Origin: Bradyrhizobium septentrionale
Lineage (GTDB): Bacteria; Pseudomonadota; Alphaproteobacteria; Rhizobiales; Xanthobacteraceae
Direction of reading: 5' to 3'
NCBI RefSeq assembly: GCF_011516645.4
Contig: NZ_CP088285.1
Coordinates: forward strand, 4,482,501-4,546,500
Length of the DNA stretch: 64,000 nt
Shown here: positions 17,654-25,462 of the stretch, piece after piece
Position numbering within the stretch: the first letter of the stretch is position 1
Layout of the letters: each line of letters starts with the position of its first letter
Position numbers and translations under genes: made by a program
Notes under the pieces: generated by a model
Database searches by the model: none
What the model was told of the DNA's origin: nothing
Seen by the model: the letters and a program-made list of their open reading frames with translations, nothing else

Positions 17654-19240
17654 TCAACAGAGTTGTCGAACGAAACGTTCTGCCCATAAAAAACGTGCCA
17701 AGGTGCTCGTTGCGGAAAATTCGTGTGTTGTTATCACCCTGTTCAAGAGTGCCATGACAGCCTCTTGCGAAACCAAGCCGAAGTCGGCCAAGGCGCAAGA
17801 AGCAAGCTGTGATGAAATTATGTCCGCACGAGCCGCAATCGCCTTTGGCAGTACAAGCGCGAAAGTCTCCTTTGCGTAACCGCGTGGAAATACGTCAGAG
17901 CCCAAGCGCTCACGCAAGTAAGAACGGAGGAGCTCCTTGCCCGAGCGAAGTGCAAACGGAAGCTTCGCTCCAAAATTGATCAATCTCGGATCGCCGAATG
18001 GGCGGACGGGCCAAAGTCCTCGCGTCGCGAGTGGGCGAGCATGACAAAGACTTGCGAGCAGAGTTGTGGATAGAGTGGCGCTGATGGGGGCGCTAAAAAG
18101 GAAGGATGAACGAGCGGCGTCAAGCCCGCGTTTCGTCAATAGGTCTTCTGCAAGCCCAAGCGCGATATCCAGGTGGGGTGAAGACGGAGATCTGGGGTCA
18201 TCCTCGTCGTTGGTGAAGCGAGCGCAAAGCTCGTCTCCTCCTATGCCGGTCCAGATTATTTCGCAGCCATCACCGCGGAACCGATCCCAGAGTGACCCGA
18301 ACGCCTCAAGGTAATACTCTGAAATGAGTGGCAGACGTCCTTTCAGGTCAAGATCTAGATCAATCGCCGGCATGTGGGCGTGCATGTCAACTTTGTGATC
18401 GCGGCAATCCAGTGCGCTCAAAATGCTCGCTCGGCGGTCAATCTGCTTGGGGCTACTCCCGTCGCCCAATAGTATCCCGCCACATGCTAGCGATGCTACG
18501 TTCTCGCCAACAGCAATTGCGACGGAAGCGGAGTCCATTCCTCCGCTCAGCTCCACAGCGCTTGCGCAGAAGGCCGTCGGCCGCGAACGAACAACCGCCT
18601 GAAGAGTATCAGAAAACTCAAGGACATGATTGCTCTCCTCTCGTCCAGAGAGCTCAGGGGCTGATGAAGTTGTCGCGCCGTACACAAATGACGTTTCCGA
18701 TCTGTCGACGTACAAGGTGGAGCAAGCAGTCAGCAGGTTAACGCCAACGCAGGCCTGTCGCGCAGAGTAGAACGTTCTCATAGATAGATGATGGGCTATG
18801 ATTTCTGCATCAATCGTTCCCGAGTTATCCAAAAGATCGACGAAATCCCAGGAGAGCGTAACCGTACGAGTGCGCTCCTCCACGTGGAAGTAAATTGGGA
18901 GGCTACCTATATGGCCTGCTCGTACACGCAACCGAGGACCCCGGCGAGCGGCCTCGATCACGATAAAATCGAGCGGCCAGTACATGCATTTCTGGTAGTG
19001 CTGACGAAACTGATCCGTAGACGCATGGGCTATTACGACCGAATGAACGCCAGCCCCGTCCGCCGCTACTTGACGCTCACGTATGACGAAGAACCATTGC
19101 TCAGTGTTCTTCACTAACGAACTCTCAAGACTCTTATGTTGGAACGGCCGGATGCAGCTTTCACCAAACTGTATCGAACTGCCTTTGGCAACAGGATCGT
19201 AGTTTTCCAAGTCGGCTATTTTCAGAGTGGCCTTGAGCAT
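17654..19240 (-). CDS. Asparagine-synthetase-like protein, candidate lasso-peptide macrolactam synthetase (C protein)
   Basis: A 528-aa protein. The N-terminal half resembles the glutaminase-like lobe of class B asparagine synthetases (RVRAGHIGSLPIYFHVEERT) but lacks the catalytic Cys at position 2 (it starts MLKATL), as in lasso C proteins. The C-terminal synthetase lobe has the pyrophosphate loop VELSGGMDSASVAIA at about residue 230, and IIWTGIGGDELCARF. Such proteins adenylate an Asp/Glu side chain and join it to the new N terminus of a core peptide. Upstream on the same strand is a 47-codon candidate precursor, and a peptide ABC exporter is divergent. The start ATG has aaggaa as its ribosome binding site, directly after a strong hairpin. 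No B gene was found downstream. A true asparagine synthetase is unlikely given the missing Cys and the context. Confidence 0.82.
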   Translation of the reverse strand: MLKATLKIADLENYDPVAKGSSIQFGESCIRPFQHKSLESSLVKNTEQWFFVIRERQVAADGAGVHSVVIAHASTDQFRQHYQKCMYWPLDFIVIEAARRGPRLRVRAGHIGSLPIYFHVEERTRTVTLSWDFVDLLDNSGTIDAEIIAHHLSMRTFYSARQACVGVNLLTACSTLYVDRSETSFVYGATTSSAPELSGREESNHVLEFSDTLQAVVRSRPTAFCASAVELSGGMDSASVAIAVGENVASLACGGILLGDGSSPKQIDRRASILSALDCRDHKVDMHAHMPAIDLDLDLKGRLPLISEYYLEAFGSLWDRFRGDGCEIIWTGIGGDELCARFTNDEDDPRSPSSPHLDIALGLAEDLLTKRGLDAARSSFLFSAPISATLSTTLLASLCHARPLATRGLWPVRPFGDPRLINFGAKLPFALRSGKELLRSYLRERLGSDVFPRGYAKETFALVLPKAIAARADIISSQLASCALADFGLVSQEAVMALLNRVITTHEFSATSTLARFLWAERFVRQLC

Positions 19241-19252
19241 TTGTTCCTTAAA

Positions 19253-19284
19253 CGTTACCGCCTCTCGTGGGAGAGGCGGTAACG
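19253..19284 (-). promoter_or_regulatory. Perfect 14-bp hairpin between precursor and synthetase genes
   Basis: Bases cgttaccgcctctc (19253-19266) and gagaggcggtaacg (19271-19284) form a perfect 14-bp stem with a 4-base loop. On the minus strand it follows the precursor stop by 15 bases and ends right at tttaaggaac, the ribosome binding site of the synthetase gene. Lasso clusters commonly have such an intergenic hairpin, which is thought to keep precursor transcript in excess over enzyme transcript. The short TTT tail makes full termination doubtful. Confidence 0.8.
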
Positions 19285-19299
19285 GAGTTAAGAATGATC

Positions 19300-19443
19300 T
19301 TAAAGGTAGCCGAAGTTACTGCTGTCGTTAGGGAAGGGGCCCTTCTCTCCCTGAATAGTGGGAGGTGGCAGCACCGGTAAGGGGAGGTCAGTTGTATCGG
19401 GCCGCGATGGCCGCTTAGACGTGTCTGCAGTTGCGCTCTTCAT
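19300..19443 (-). CDS. Candidate lasso-like precursor peptide (47 aa)
   Basis: The ORF begins MKSATADTSKRPSRPDTTDL, passes a Pro-rich PLPVLPPPTIQ and ends GEKGPFPNDSSNFGYL. The ATG has aggaac upstream. If the core starts at Gly32, the ninth core residue is Asp40, which would allow a Gly1-Asp9 macrolactam ring followed by a 7-residue tail. The usual leader Thr at position -2 is instead at -3 (TIQ/G), which is unusual. It is the first gene of the unit containing the synthetase. Short length makes the call depend on context; the core boundary is inferred. Confidence 0.65.
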   Translation of the reverse strand: MKSATADTSKRPSRPDTTDLPLPVLPPPTIQGEKGPFPNDSSNFGYL

Positions 19444-19654
19444 GTCTGTTCCTATTGATAGCGTGATCGGGCTTCTCGTCGTGTGGCGCGGCAGCGTGTC
19501 GAACCACACTATAACGTCTCTCATGTGAGAAGCCGGGCGACAACCTACCAAGATTTGGCGGGGTTGGATGACGGTGCTGGACAAAACTGGGTTGGAGTCT
19601 AGTAACGGTAAACGGCAGCAAATTCCGCAGAGCCGCATCTTTACGTGAGATCGT
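19444..19654. promoter_or_regulatory. Divergent intergenic region of the lasso-like locus
   Basis: This 211-base gap separates the start of the precursor (minus) from the start of the ABC exporter (plus), so promoters for both units should lie here. No operator palindrome or clear -35/-10 pair could be singled out by eye. Confidence 0.5.
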
Positions 19655-21397
19655 ATGGAATCCAGATCGCAAGGCCATGTCGGCTCTCTCAGTGTAAGCA
19701 AAGCCCCATTCCCTGGATCCACCGCAGATCAGGTCAACGACAGCGCATTGTCGCCGGTTTCCGAAATTCTGCATGCGTACTGGCGATCCGATCGGCGCTT
19801 GCTTCTCATCGTTGCCACAGTGGTGCTGATCTCCAGCGCGAGCAGCGTCGCAGCCCCCTATGTATTTTCGAGTCTCATTGATCGTCTCCCGCGGGAGGAA
19901 GGCATGTCGGCGCTTGCCTGGGGATTCGCCGGCTATGCGGTCCTGCTCGGCATAGCCTCCGCATTGCAGCGCATGCTGCAGTATCTTTCCTTCATGACAG
20001 CCGAGAACCTGGGCTTCATCGCTGCAACTCGCTTTTTCGATCGCATCCTGAGAAAAACCTCGGCCTTTTTTCTTGAGCACAATCCCGTGGAGATACAGAG
20101 TGCGGCCGCGCGCGGGTGCAGCGGGTTGACGACGTTGGTCCAGCTTGGAGCTATGATATTCATCCCGGCTGCAGCGCAGCTTCTGCTTACGCTCGCTACT
20201 CTCGGTGTGCTCGTCAATATCCAAATCGCTGCAATCGTCGTCGCTTATGGGGCTGTCGCGATTACATTGGGGTGGAGTTCCACGCGTCGGGCGCGCGTGT
20301 TTCTGGACCGGGCCATCGAAGCCGGACAGGAGAATGCGCGTTTCGTCGGCAACGTCATGAACTCCATGGACACGTTGCGCCATTTCGGTAGTCATTCCTG
20401 GATGAGCCAGCGCTTTACGATGAAGGCGCGGGAGGTGCGCGATAACTGGCGAGCCTACGTGTTTCAACGATTGGCCTACATAGCCGTGCTCGGCTTAGCC
20501 ATCGCGCTACAATTTGCCGTCACACTTCTCCTTCTAATGCCTGAATACCGGGCCGGCGCGGTCACGATCGGCGATATTGTGCTATTCAACACGCTTCTAC
20601 TCCAACTCAATATGCCCTTCGAGATGGTCGCGCGCGCGATCTCTGACGCGGCGCGGTCGCGAGCCGACCTCATTCCTCTCGCCAGACTGTGGGTCGCACC
20701 AGAAGAGCGGCGAACATCTCATGCTCATGATTTCACGCCCTCCGCTGGCCAGCTATCCTTCGAGGGCATTCGTTATGCCTACGACAACGGTCGTGGCGTT
20801 ACGAATGTCTCGTTTATGGCTAGGCGCGGCGCCATTACCTTCCTTGTCGGCGAATCCGGATCGGGGAAGTCGACAATATTCAAGCTCGTCCTAAAATCGA
20901 TTGAGCCAGACTGCGGCCGTATTCTGGTCGATGGAACCGATATAGCGACCATCGATCACACGGATTGGTATGCCGCAGTTGCTGTTGTGCCGCAGGACGT
21001 GATGTTGCTCAATGAGTCGGTAGCCGACAACATTCTGCTAGGACGGCGCCGCGACGAGGTGCGCCTTCGCGGTGCGTCGGAAAAAGCCGCAATTCTCCCC
21101 ATTATCGAGGCTCTGCCGGAAGGATTTGAAACAACCGTTGGAGAACGCGGTTTGAAGCTTTCAGGCGGGGAGCGCCAGCGTATTGCTATTGCCCGCGCGC
21201 TCTATGGCGAGCCGGCGATCCTTCTTCTCGACGAGGCCAGCTCCGCGCTTGACGAACGAACCGAGCGGGACATTTTGGACCATATTCGCAGCCTGGCGGA
21301 AGATGTGACCGTGCTGGCAATCACTCATCGCAAAGGCGTCATTTCTACAACCGACGTCGTGGTCGAGCTGACCGACTGCGGTTTGTCCTTGACATAG
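19655..21397 (+). CDS. ABC exporter, McjD/LasD-like peptide transporter
   Basis: A 580-aa half-transporter with fused membrane and ATPase domains. Several hydrophobic segments span residues about 45-340 (LLLIVATVVLISSASSV, ALAWGFAGYAVLLGIASALQ, LGLAIALQFAVTLLLLMPEY). The ATPase domain has Walker A GESGSGKST near residue 400, signature LSGGERQRIAIARAL near 501 and Walker B ILLLDEAS near 524. There is no N-terminal C39 peptidase domain, so it would not remove a leader itself. Divergence from the precursor/synthetase unit suggests export of, and self-protection against, the mature peptide. Spacing to neighbours indicates a single-gene unit. Confidence 0.85.
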   Translation: MESRSQGHVGSLSVSKAPFPGSTADQVNDSALSPVSEILHAYWRSDRRLLLIVATVVLISSASSVAAPYVFSSLIDRLPREEGMSALAWGFAGYAVLLGIASALQRMLQYLSFMTAENLGFIAATRFFDRILRKTSAFFLEHNPVEIQSAAARGCSGLTTLVQLGAMIFIPAAAQLLLTLATLGVLVNIQIAAIVVAYGAVAITLGWSSTRRARVFLDRAIEAGQENARFVGNVMNSMDTLRHFGSHSWMSQRFTMKAREVRDNWRAYVFQRLAYIAVLGLAIALQFAVTLLLLMPEYRAGAVTIGDIVLFNTLLLQLNMPFEMVARAISDAARSRADLIPLARLWVAPEERRTSHAHDFTPSAGQLSFEGIRYAYDNGRGVTNVSFMARRGAITFLVGESGSGKSTIFKLVLKSIEPDCGRILVDGTDIATIDHTDWYAAVAVVPQDVMLLNESVADNILLGRRRDEVRLRGASEKAAILPIIEALPEGFETTVGERGLKLSGGERQRIAIARALYGEPAILLLDEASSALDERTERDILDHIRSLAEDVTVLAITHRKGVISTTDVVVELTDCGLSLT

Positions 21398-21600
21398 GCG
21401 AAGGGGATGATCAGCCCGGCGCGTTGATTGTCTGCACTGCAGGCGCATTGCTGGACGAGATGCCTTCGCAATTGCAAGAAGTGGCCCACGCAATTAAGAC
21501 GTGTCAATCGTGCATACGATGACGTAATTGCGGTCAGCGCCTGCGGCTCAAAAAGTCAGCTATCTTCAAGCCTTCCCGCAAGCTCGCGAATCGGAGGGGA

Positions 21601-21822
21601 CTATGAAGCAACCGCCAGCCTGTTGAGCTCGTCGGATAGCAGGGGAAGGTATTTTTCGAAGCGTTCGGCTCTTTGGTTGGGGACGAGCGCTGTCACCACT
21701 TCCTGGAGGGCCTGTCCGACGACGGGTACGATTGACAGCACCGATCGCGCTACGGCGGTCGTGACATCGGCGCCGCTCGTTCCCAAGTCTGGTTTTTCTG
21801 AAACGCCCGGGTGTTCTGTCAT
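21601..21822 (-). CDS. Small conserved-looking protein, perhaps truncated
   Basis: The reading MTEHPGVSEKPDLGTSGADV, then TTAVARSVLSIVPVVGQALQ and PNQRAERFEKYLPLLSDELN, ends RLAVAS (73 aa). The composition is natural with one amphipathic or hydrophobic stretch. The pattern resembles the N-terminal part of longer rhizobial hypothetical proteins, and the sequence beyond the stop has lost the frame, so truncation is likely. No function is assigned. Confidence 0.45.
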   Translation of the reverse strand: MTEHPGVSEKPDLGTSGADVTTAVARSVLSIVPVVGQALQEVVTALVPNQRAERFEKYLPLLSDELNRLAVAS

Positions 21823-21889
21823 GACGACGATACAACCCGAACGGGCCAGCGAACGCAATTCCCCGAAAGGGGATGGATTTTTAGGTGCA

Positions 21890-22165
21890 GGCTGTCCGCG
21901 GGTGTAGGAACCCGGACCGAAACAGGCTGGCGATCGATCGGCGTCGATTGCTGCCGAAAGCGCGGTGAGCCTTGGCGGGCTCGCTAGGCGCTACTGGAGC
22001 GCCTTGGCGGGCGCGCCCTTCTGGCTTTATGCCGGGGGCGCTGCGCCATGTCCAGAGGGGAAACCCTTAAAAGCGTTGCGACCTGTCTTTCGGCAGGTTC
22101 CTACCCCCGGCTGCCAGTCTGACACTGGGCGCCGTTGTAGGAAGCCAAACCGAAAGACTAACCAC
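21890..22165 (+). other. Structured leader upstream of small-gene cluster
   Basis: A non-coding stretch with repeated motifs: gtgtaggaacccggaccgaaa near 21902 and gttgtaggaagccaaaccg near 22134. Between them lies a segment with catgtccagaggggaaaccc, ttaaaagc and cccccggctgccagtc. The latter motifs recur in the same order at 49965-50035, again just before the ATG of a small gene. The sequence also has gtaggaac and gttcctac as potential pairing arms. Identity is unknown. Confidence 0.45.
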
Positions 22166-22434
22166 ATGCAAACCCTCATAGAACAGCCAGCGGACTCCGC
22201 CGGGCGATTTTATCCGGCCTCGCTATCCAAGCGGGAGCGGGAAACGACTCTCCAGCGCCTCCGCAGACTCAGGAAAGAGGCATCGGCCGAAATCGAGCGG
22301 AGCGGGACGATTGCGATCGCGAGGACTGCTTCGAAGACGACGAGCCCGACCTTGGAAGCCTCGATTGCCACCACAGCCCGTTTGCATTGGCACAACCCGA
22401 TGCCGACACCTCGGTTCATCAGATGCACCGGGTC
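22166..22434 (+). pseudogene. Small hypothetical gene, frameshifted
   Basis: Begins MQTLIEQPADSAGRFYPASL and continues SKRERETTLQRLRRLRKEAS with AEIE, a charged helical protein. Near 22300 the natural reading moves to another frame: DCDREDCFEDDEPDLGSLDC and HHSPFALAQPDADTS. A one-base change therefore separates the halves. It is the first of three tightly spaced small genes. The function is unknown. Confidence 0.5.
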
Positions 22435-22436
22435 GC

Positions 22437-22562
22437 ATGGCAATCATCGACCACGCCAGAGCGATCAAGATCCGCGAAGAGGCGAGGGTCGCGCTGCTCG
22501 AGCGTGACAGCAACATCGTTCGGCCCCAGCCGGCGAAGGCGGGGGTAACGAAATGCGCCTGA
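22437..22562 (+). CDS. 41-aa small protein
   Basis: Reads MAIIDHARAIKIREEARVAL then LERDSNIVRPQPAKAGVTKC A. It is mostly a charged helix. Its stop overlaps the start of the next small ORF (22553), as in coupled genes, and it follows the frameshifted small gene by a few bases. No known domain. Confidence 0.5.
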   Translation: MAIIDHARAIKIREEARVALLERDSNIVRPQPAKAGVTKCA

Positions 22563-22660
22563 TCGGCTTGTTGGTGATGCGATATCGGCTCAGGCTGGCG
22601 CGGAACGCGATCCTGCTGAGCCGCAAGCTGGCGACGATCGGCAGCGGCATGCTGTTCTGA
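22553..22660 (+). CDS. 35-aa basic small protein
   Basis: Reads MRLIGLLVMRYRLRLARNAI then LLSRKLATIGSGMLF: an amphipathic, arginine-rich helix that might associate with membranes. Its ATG lies inside the last codons of the preceding ORF (overlap 10 bases). The length is close to the lower limit, so the call rests on overlap and composition. Confidence 0.45.
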   Translation: MRLIGLLVMRYRLRLARNAILLSRKLATIGSGMLF

Positions 22661-22919
22661 CCGTCCCAAAAAAATACGCCGCCGGTCTCAAAAATACATG
22701 CCCGGCGACGTTTTCTTCCCGAACTGGGACGCTGAAATCCCCAGCCTTAAACGTACTGCACCGTGTGTGCCACAGGCTCATGACCGGCGGGCCGAAGGCC
22801 CTTGAGCGTCTGTGCTCGGCGCCGGCATGCTGTTCTAGCCACCTTTAGAATACGTCTTGACGGCGGTTGCTTATCGGAGCCGCCGTCTCAGCCGGTTAAC
22901 CCCCGCCGTCTTGGCCGCC
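22661..22919. other. No gene recognised
   Basis: Contains caaaaaaatacgccgccgg and a second copy of cggcatgctgttct (22832-22845) that also ends the preceding ORF (22645-22658). I see no convincing coding frame. Confidence 0.4.
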
Positions 22920-23171
22920 TTAAATATCTTTGCTGGTCAGCGGATCGTGGCTCGAAGCAATGCCACCGGTATTGGGCCAAAGTTGATATCCCTGCTTTGC
23001 AAATGCATCAGGGTCAAAGCCAATAAGGCCCGGTGCAGTCACGTCCCTAATTTCCTTTGCAAACGCCCATGAGCCGACTTTTGGAGCGGGGAGATTGCTA
23101 CCACTCTGCTCTTTGGTAATTGCCGATTGAGCACCGGCCTTAAAAACATATCCCTTCACTGAAGACTCCAC
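22920..23171 (-). CDS. Hypothetical protein, 83 aa
   Basis: Reads MESSVKGYVFKAGAQSAITK, EQSGSNLPAPKVGSWAFAKE and ends GGIASSHDPLTSKDI. Natural composition and the small-protein pattern seen in rhizobial islands (KGxYxF...GSNLPxxxGxWxFxKE) support it as real. No catalytic motif is visible. It is oriented away from the methylase fragment that starts 20 bases beyond it. Confidence 0.5.
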   Translation of the reverse strand: MESSVKGYVFKAGAQSAITKEQSGSNLPAPKVGSWAFAKEIRDVTAPGLIGFDPDAFAKQGYQLWPNTGGIASSHDPLTSKDI

Positions 23172-23183
23172 ATTGCCCTGCCT

Positions 23184-23532
23184 TGCGAGGTGGATATCCT
23201 AGATCCATTTTGCGGATGCGGCACCGCAATTCATGCGGCGGGGAAGATGGGACGTAGGAGGATCGGAATTGATGTCACATATCTCGCCATTCAAGTCATA
23301 CAAGACCGCTTCAAGACTTGGCTTCCACAGGCGTATGTTCAAGCTGTTCGCGACAACAGTGCCTCACGAGCGCGAACCACAGCCCCTTGTAAAGCGTTTG
23401 CTGCTCGGCTCTTGGGACGGAGGCAGCAACGACGCTCGGAAGACCCTGGAGGGCCTTGAGAAGCGGAAGACGCCCCTCAGCGATCACCTTCACGATGTGC
23501 TGCCCGCCTGGTGCGCGATTTCATTTTCTTGA
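23184..23532 (+). pseudogene. DNA methyltransferase fragment
   Basis: The frame at 23190 begins DILDPFCGCGTAIHAAGKMG and continues RRRIGIDVTYLAIQVIQDRF: motif I (DPFxGxGT) and the IGIDxxxxA block of site-specific N4/N6 DNA methyltransferases. After about residue 45 the natural reading shifts frame (VPHEREPQPLVKRLL..., ending LPAWCAISFS). The target-recognition part and the N-terminal motif IV are missing, so this is a remnant. Confidence 0.7.
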
Positions 23533-23972
23533 ATGGTGAGTTCACCAGGTTGTTTGAAGAGTTCGAACTGCTGGCGGCACTGGCATATTTGACCCTGTCG
23601 AATTCGCTGGAGGATTTGCAGAACACCTTGAGCAAAACTGGCGGACGCGATTTCGCCTGGAGCCCAATCGGGCGTGCCGGCTGGGACGGACAAACCAGGC
23701 GGCAGATACTCAAAGGATGGAACACGCCCGAGGCAAATGCCGCAATCCTGAAAGCGGGATTCGCGAACAAATCTGCCGAATATTTACAAGTTGGCGATCG
23801 ACAGCCTGAGTCGTCTCGCAGAACACGTGGGTTGGCGATGGCCGGGGAATCGCGGCTTCGCTATTGGCCGGCCTCAATCGGACCTATCAGGTTCGCCCTT
23901 GGTTTTCTTTCGAGCGAAATAGTCGATCATCGCGTTGAAGTTAAACCCGATGCCGGCGATGTTCGCCTTTAG
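23511..23972 (+). other. Open frame of unknown function
   Basis: The first 90 residues (MRDFIFLNGEFTRLFEEFEL, LSNSLEDLQNTLSKTGGRDF, ILKGWNTPEANAAILKAGFA) have natural composition. The remainder overlaps the tail of the minus-strand TPR gene and is probably read-through. It is either a small gene or a broken one. No family is recognised. Confidence 0.35.
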
Positions 23973-24800
23973 CTCGAAGAAGCCGGCAACCGTTGCCAGC
24001 CCGCCTTTGGGCGTGCTGTCTGCCTTCGCCGCAGCGGATACCGTGCAGCTGGCAAGAGTTTCCGTCACCCGGAGCAGCAGGTTCAAGCGGCGATCATTGA
24101 AGATTGGCTCGGCCGGAGCAAGAGCTTGAAGATGCGTTTTCGCCTCGGTCAGGCGATCGGCTTTGGCCGACCAAATCGCGATCGCAGCATAAGCGAACAC
24201 GAAATCCTCGAACTCATGTCCCGGCAGGTTCTCTCGCTTTACGGATCGATCTCGGTGGCGGCAGCATCGATTTGCTTGCTATAGAGCAAACATCCTGCGA
24301 CGTGGACCTTATCGAGGTCAGACCCGCCAAGCGCAATTGCCTGACGATAAGCCATTTCTGCCTGATTCCACTCGTCAGCATATCGGTAGCTGTCGCCTAA
24401 CTCGCGTTGAATGGCGGCCCTGCCGCTTTTTGGCCAGGGATCCTCAAGCAGCAGCGCGTGAAATTGCAATGCCGACTCCTTCAGCATCGACTTGTCCCGT
24501 TTCATGCTGCCGAGAAGTTGAAGGAGCCCGCCATAAAGGTGCTTCTCGTACCCATCCAGCCGCTCATCCGCTTCGGTCTGCCGCACAAAGCCAATGATTT
24601 CGCCCAACTGTTGCTCGGCGGTTTGCGTGTCAGCAATCATGAAGTATTGAACGGCTTTGGCTCCCCGATACTGCAGCTGGTTTTTGCGGTCGTCATCCAG
24701 TTCGAGGATGCGGTCTAATATTTCCATTCGAGCTGCAAATGGCAGATCATCAAATTCAAGATCTGCCGTTCGCCAGCAACCATCAAGATGCGCCGATGGT
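23874..24800 (-). pseudogene. TPR-like helical repeat protein, frameshifted
   Basis: The first frame gives ARMEILDRILELDDDRKNQL, KAVQYFMIADTQTAEQQLGE, LGDSYRYADEWNQAEMAYRQ and AIALGGSDLDKVHVAGCLLY, a TPR/Sel1-like alpha-helical pattern. It stops at AATEIDP, and the other frame continues EFEDFVFAYAAIAIWSAKAD and RLTEAKTHLQALAPAEPIFN to the stop at 23874. One missing base near 24240 explains the break. The N terminus is also lost beside another gene remnant. The function is unknown. Confidence 0.6.
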
Positions 24801-25320
24801 GCTGTCCCACATGGTCGCACGACGGCTGGAGAAGAACGCAAAGCTGAAGCGGCGCCTGTCGGCCGGTTACCGGCAAGAGCTGACGCTTCAGAACGGCATC
24901 GTTGTGCGGGCGATGACGCTCCCGTTTGACGGTGACCGGGTCGGCGAGCTGTTCAAGTTCACCACCCAGGGGCTGCTCTTCCATTTTTCGGGATTGTGCT
25001 CGATCGGCAGGAGCACGGGGTCTGGGCGAGCTGCTAAACCGGCCCGGGGAGGAGATCCACCGGAAGCTCCTGGCGCAGAATGCCCTCGTCCGGGCAAAGG
25101 GCGACATCGGTGGCGGTACCTTCGTCTACGAGGGGCGCAAGGCATGGATTTCCCGGAGATGTCGGTCTGGGCGTTTCAGCTGTTCGGGGGCCTTCGCGTC
25201 AGTGGCGACGCCCAGGAGCCCGAAGCCATGACGCGGGTGGTCGGCGGGGTGACCGCCTCGCAACGAGTTCTCCGGCTGCTCGATGATGGTCAAGGCTCCG
25301 ATGCCCCAACAGCGGCTTAG
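24795..25320 (+). pseudogene. Hypothetical protein, twice frameshifted
   Basis: Three frames each supply a natural-looking stretch: LSHMVARRLEKNAKLKRRLS with TLQNGIVVRAMTLPFDGDRV; then GLGELLNRPGEEIHRKLLAQ with GDIGGGTFVYEG; then MDFPEMSVWAFQLFGGLRVS with MTRVVGGVTASQRVLRLLDD. Together they look like one gene of about 175 codons with shifts near 25000 and 25135. No family is recognised. A SEC-C mini-protein follows 34 bases later. Confidence 0.5.
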
Positions 25321-25354
25321 CTGCCATAAGAGAGACGAGCGAGAGAGCAGCAAA

Positions 25355-25462
25355 ATGCCGATACGGAAGAAGTGGAAGCCGAAATGGAGCGAGCCATGCC
25401 CATGCGCCTCCGGAAAGAAGTGCAAGGATTGCTGCTTCAAAGCTGATGTCCGCTTCGAGTGA
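25355..25462 (+). CDS. 35-aa SEC-C zinc-binding mini-protein
   Basis: Reads MPIRKKWKPKWSEPCPCASG then KKCKDCCFKADVRFE. The CPCASGKKCKDCC core matches the SEC-C motif (CxCxSGKKxKxCC/H), a zinc-binding hook found at the end of SecA and in many small proteins. Almost the whole protein is the motif. It follows a broken gene by 34 bases and may have been its partner or a detached domain. Confidence 0.6.
   Translation: MPIRKKWKPKWSEPCPCASGKKCKDCCFKADVRFE

Noticed and set aside
19415..20467. 350-codon minus-strand frame over the ABC exporter start
   Set aside because: Antisense shadow that would overlap both the exporter and the precursor gene; no recognisable domain.
24239..24841. Upstream 30 codons of the TPR-like frame (MRSSPAVVRPCGTAPSAHLD)
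   Set aside because: They are antisense to the start of the neighbouring hypothetical gene and do not look like a natural N terminus; the TPR gene is taken as truncated there.
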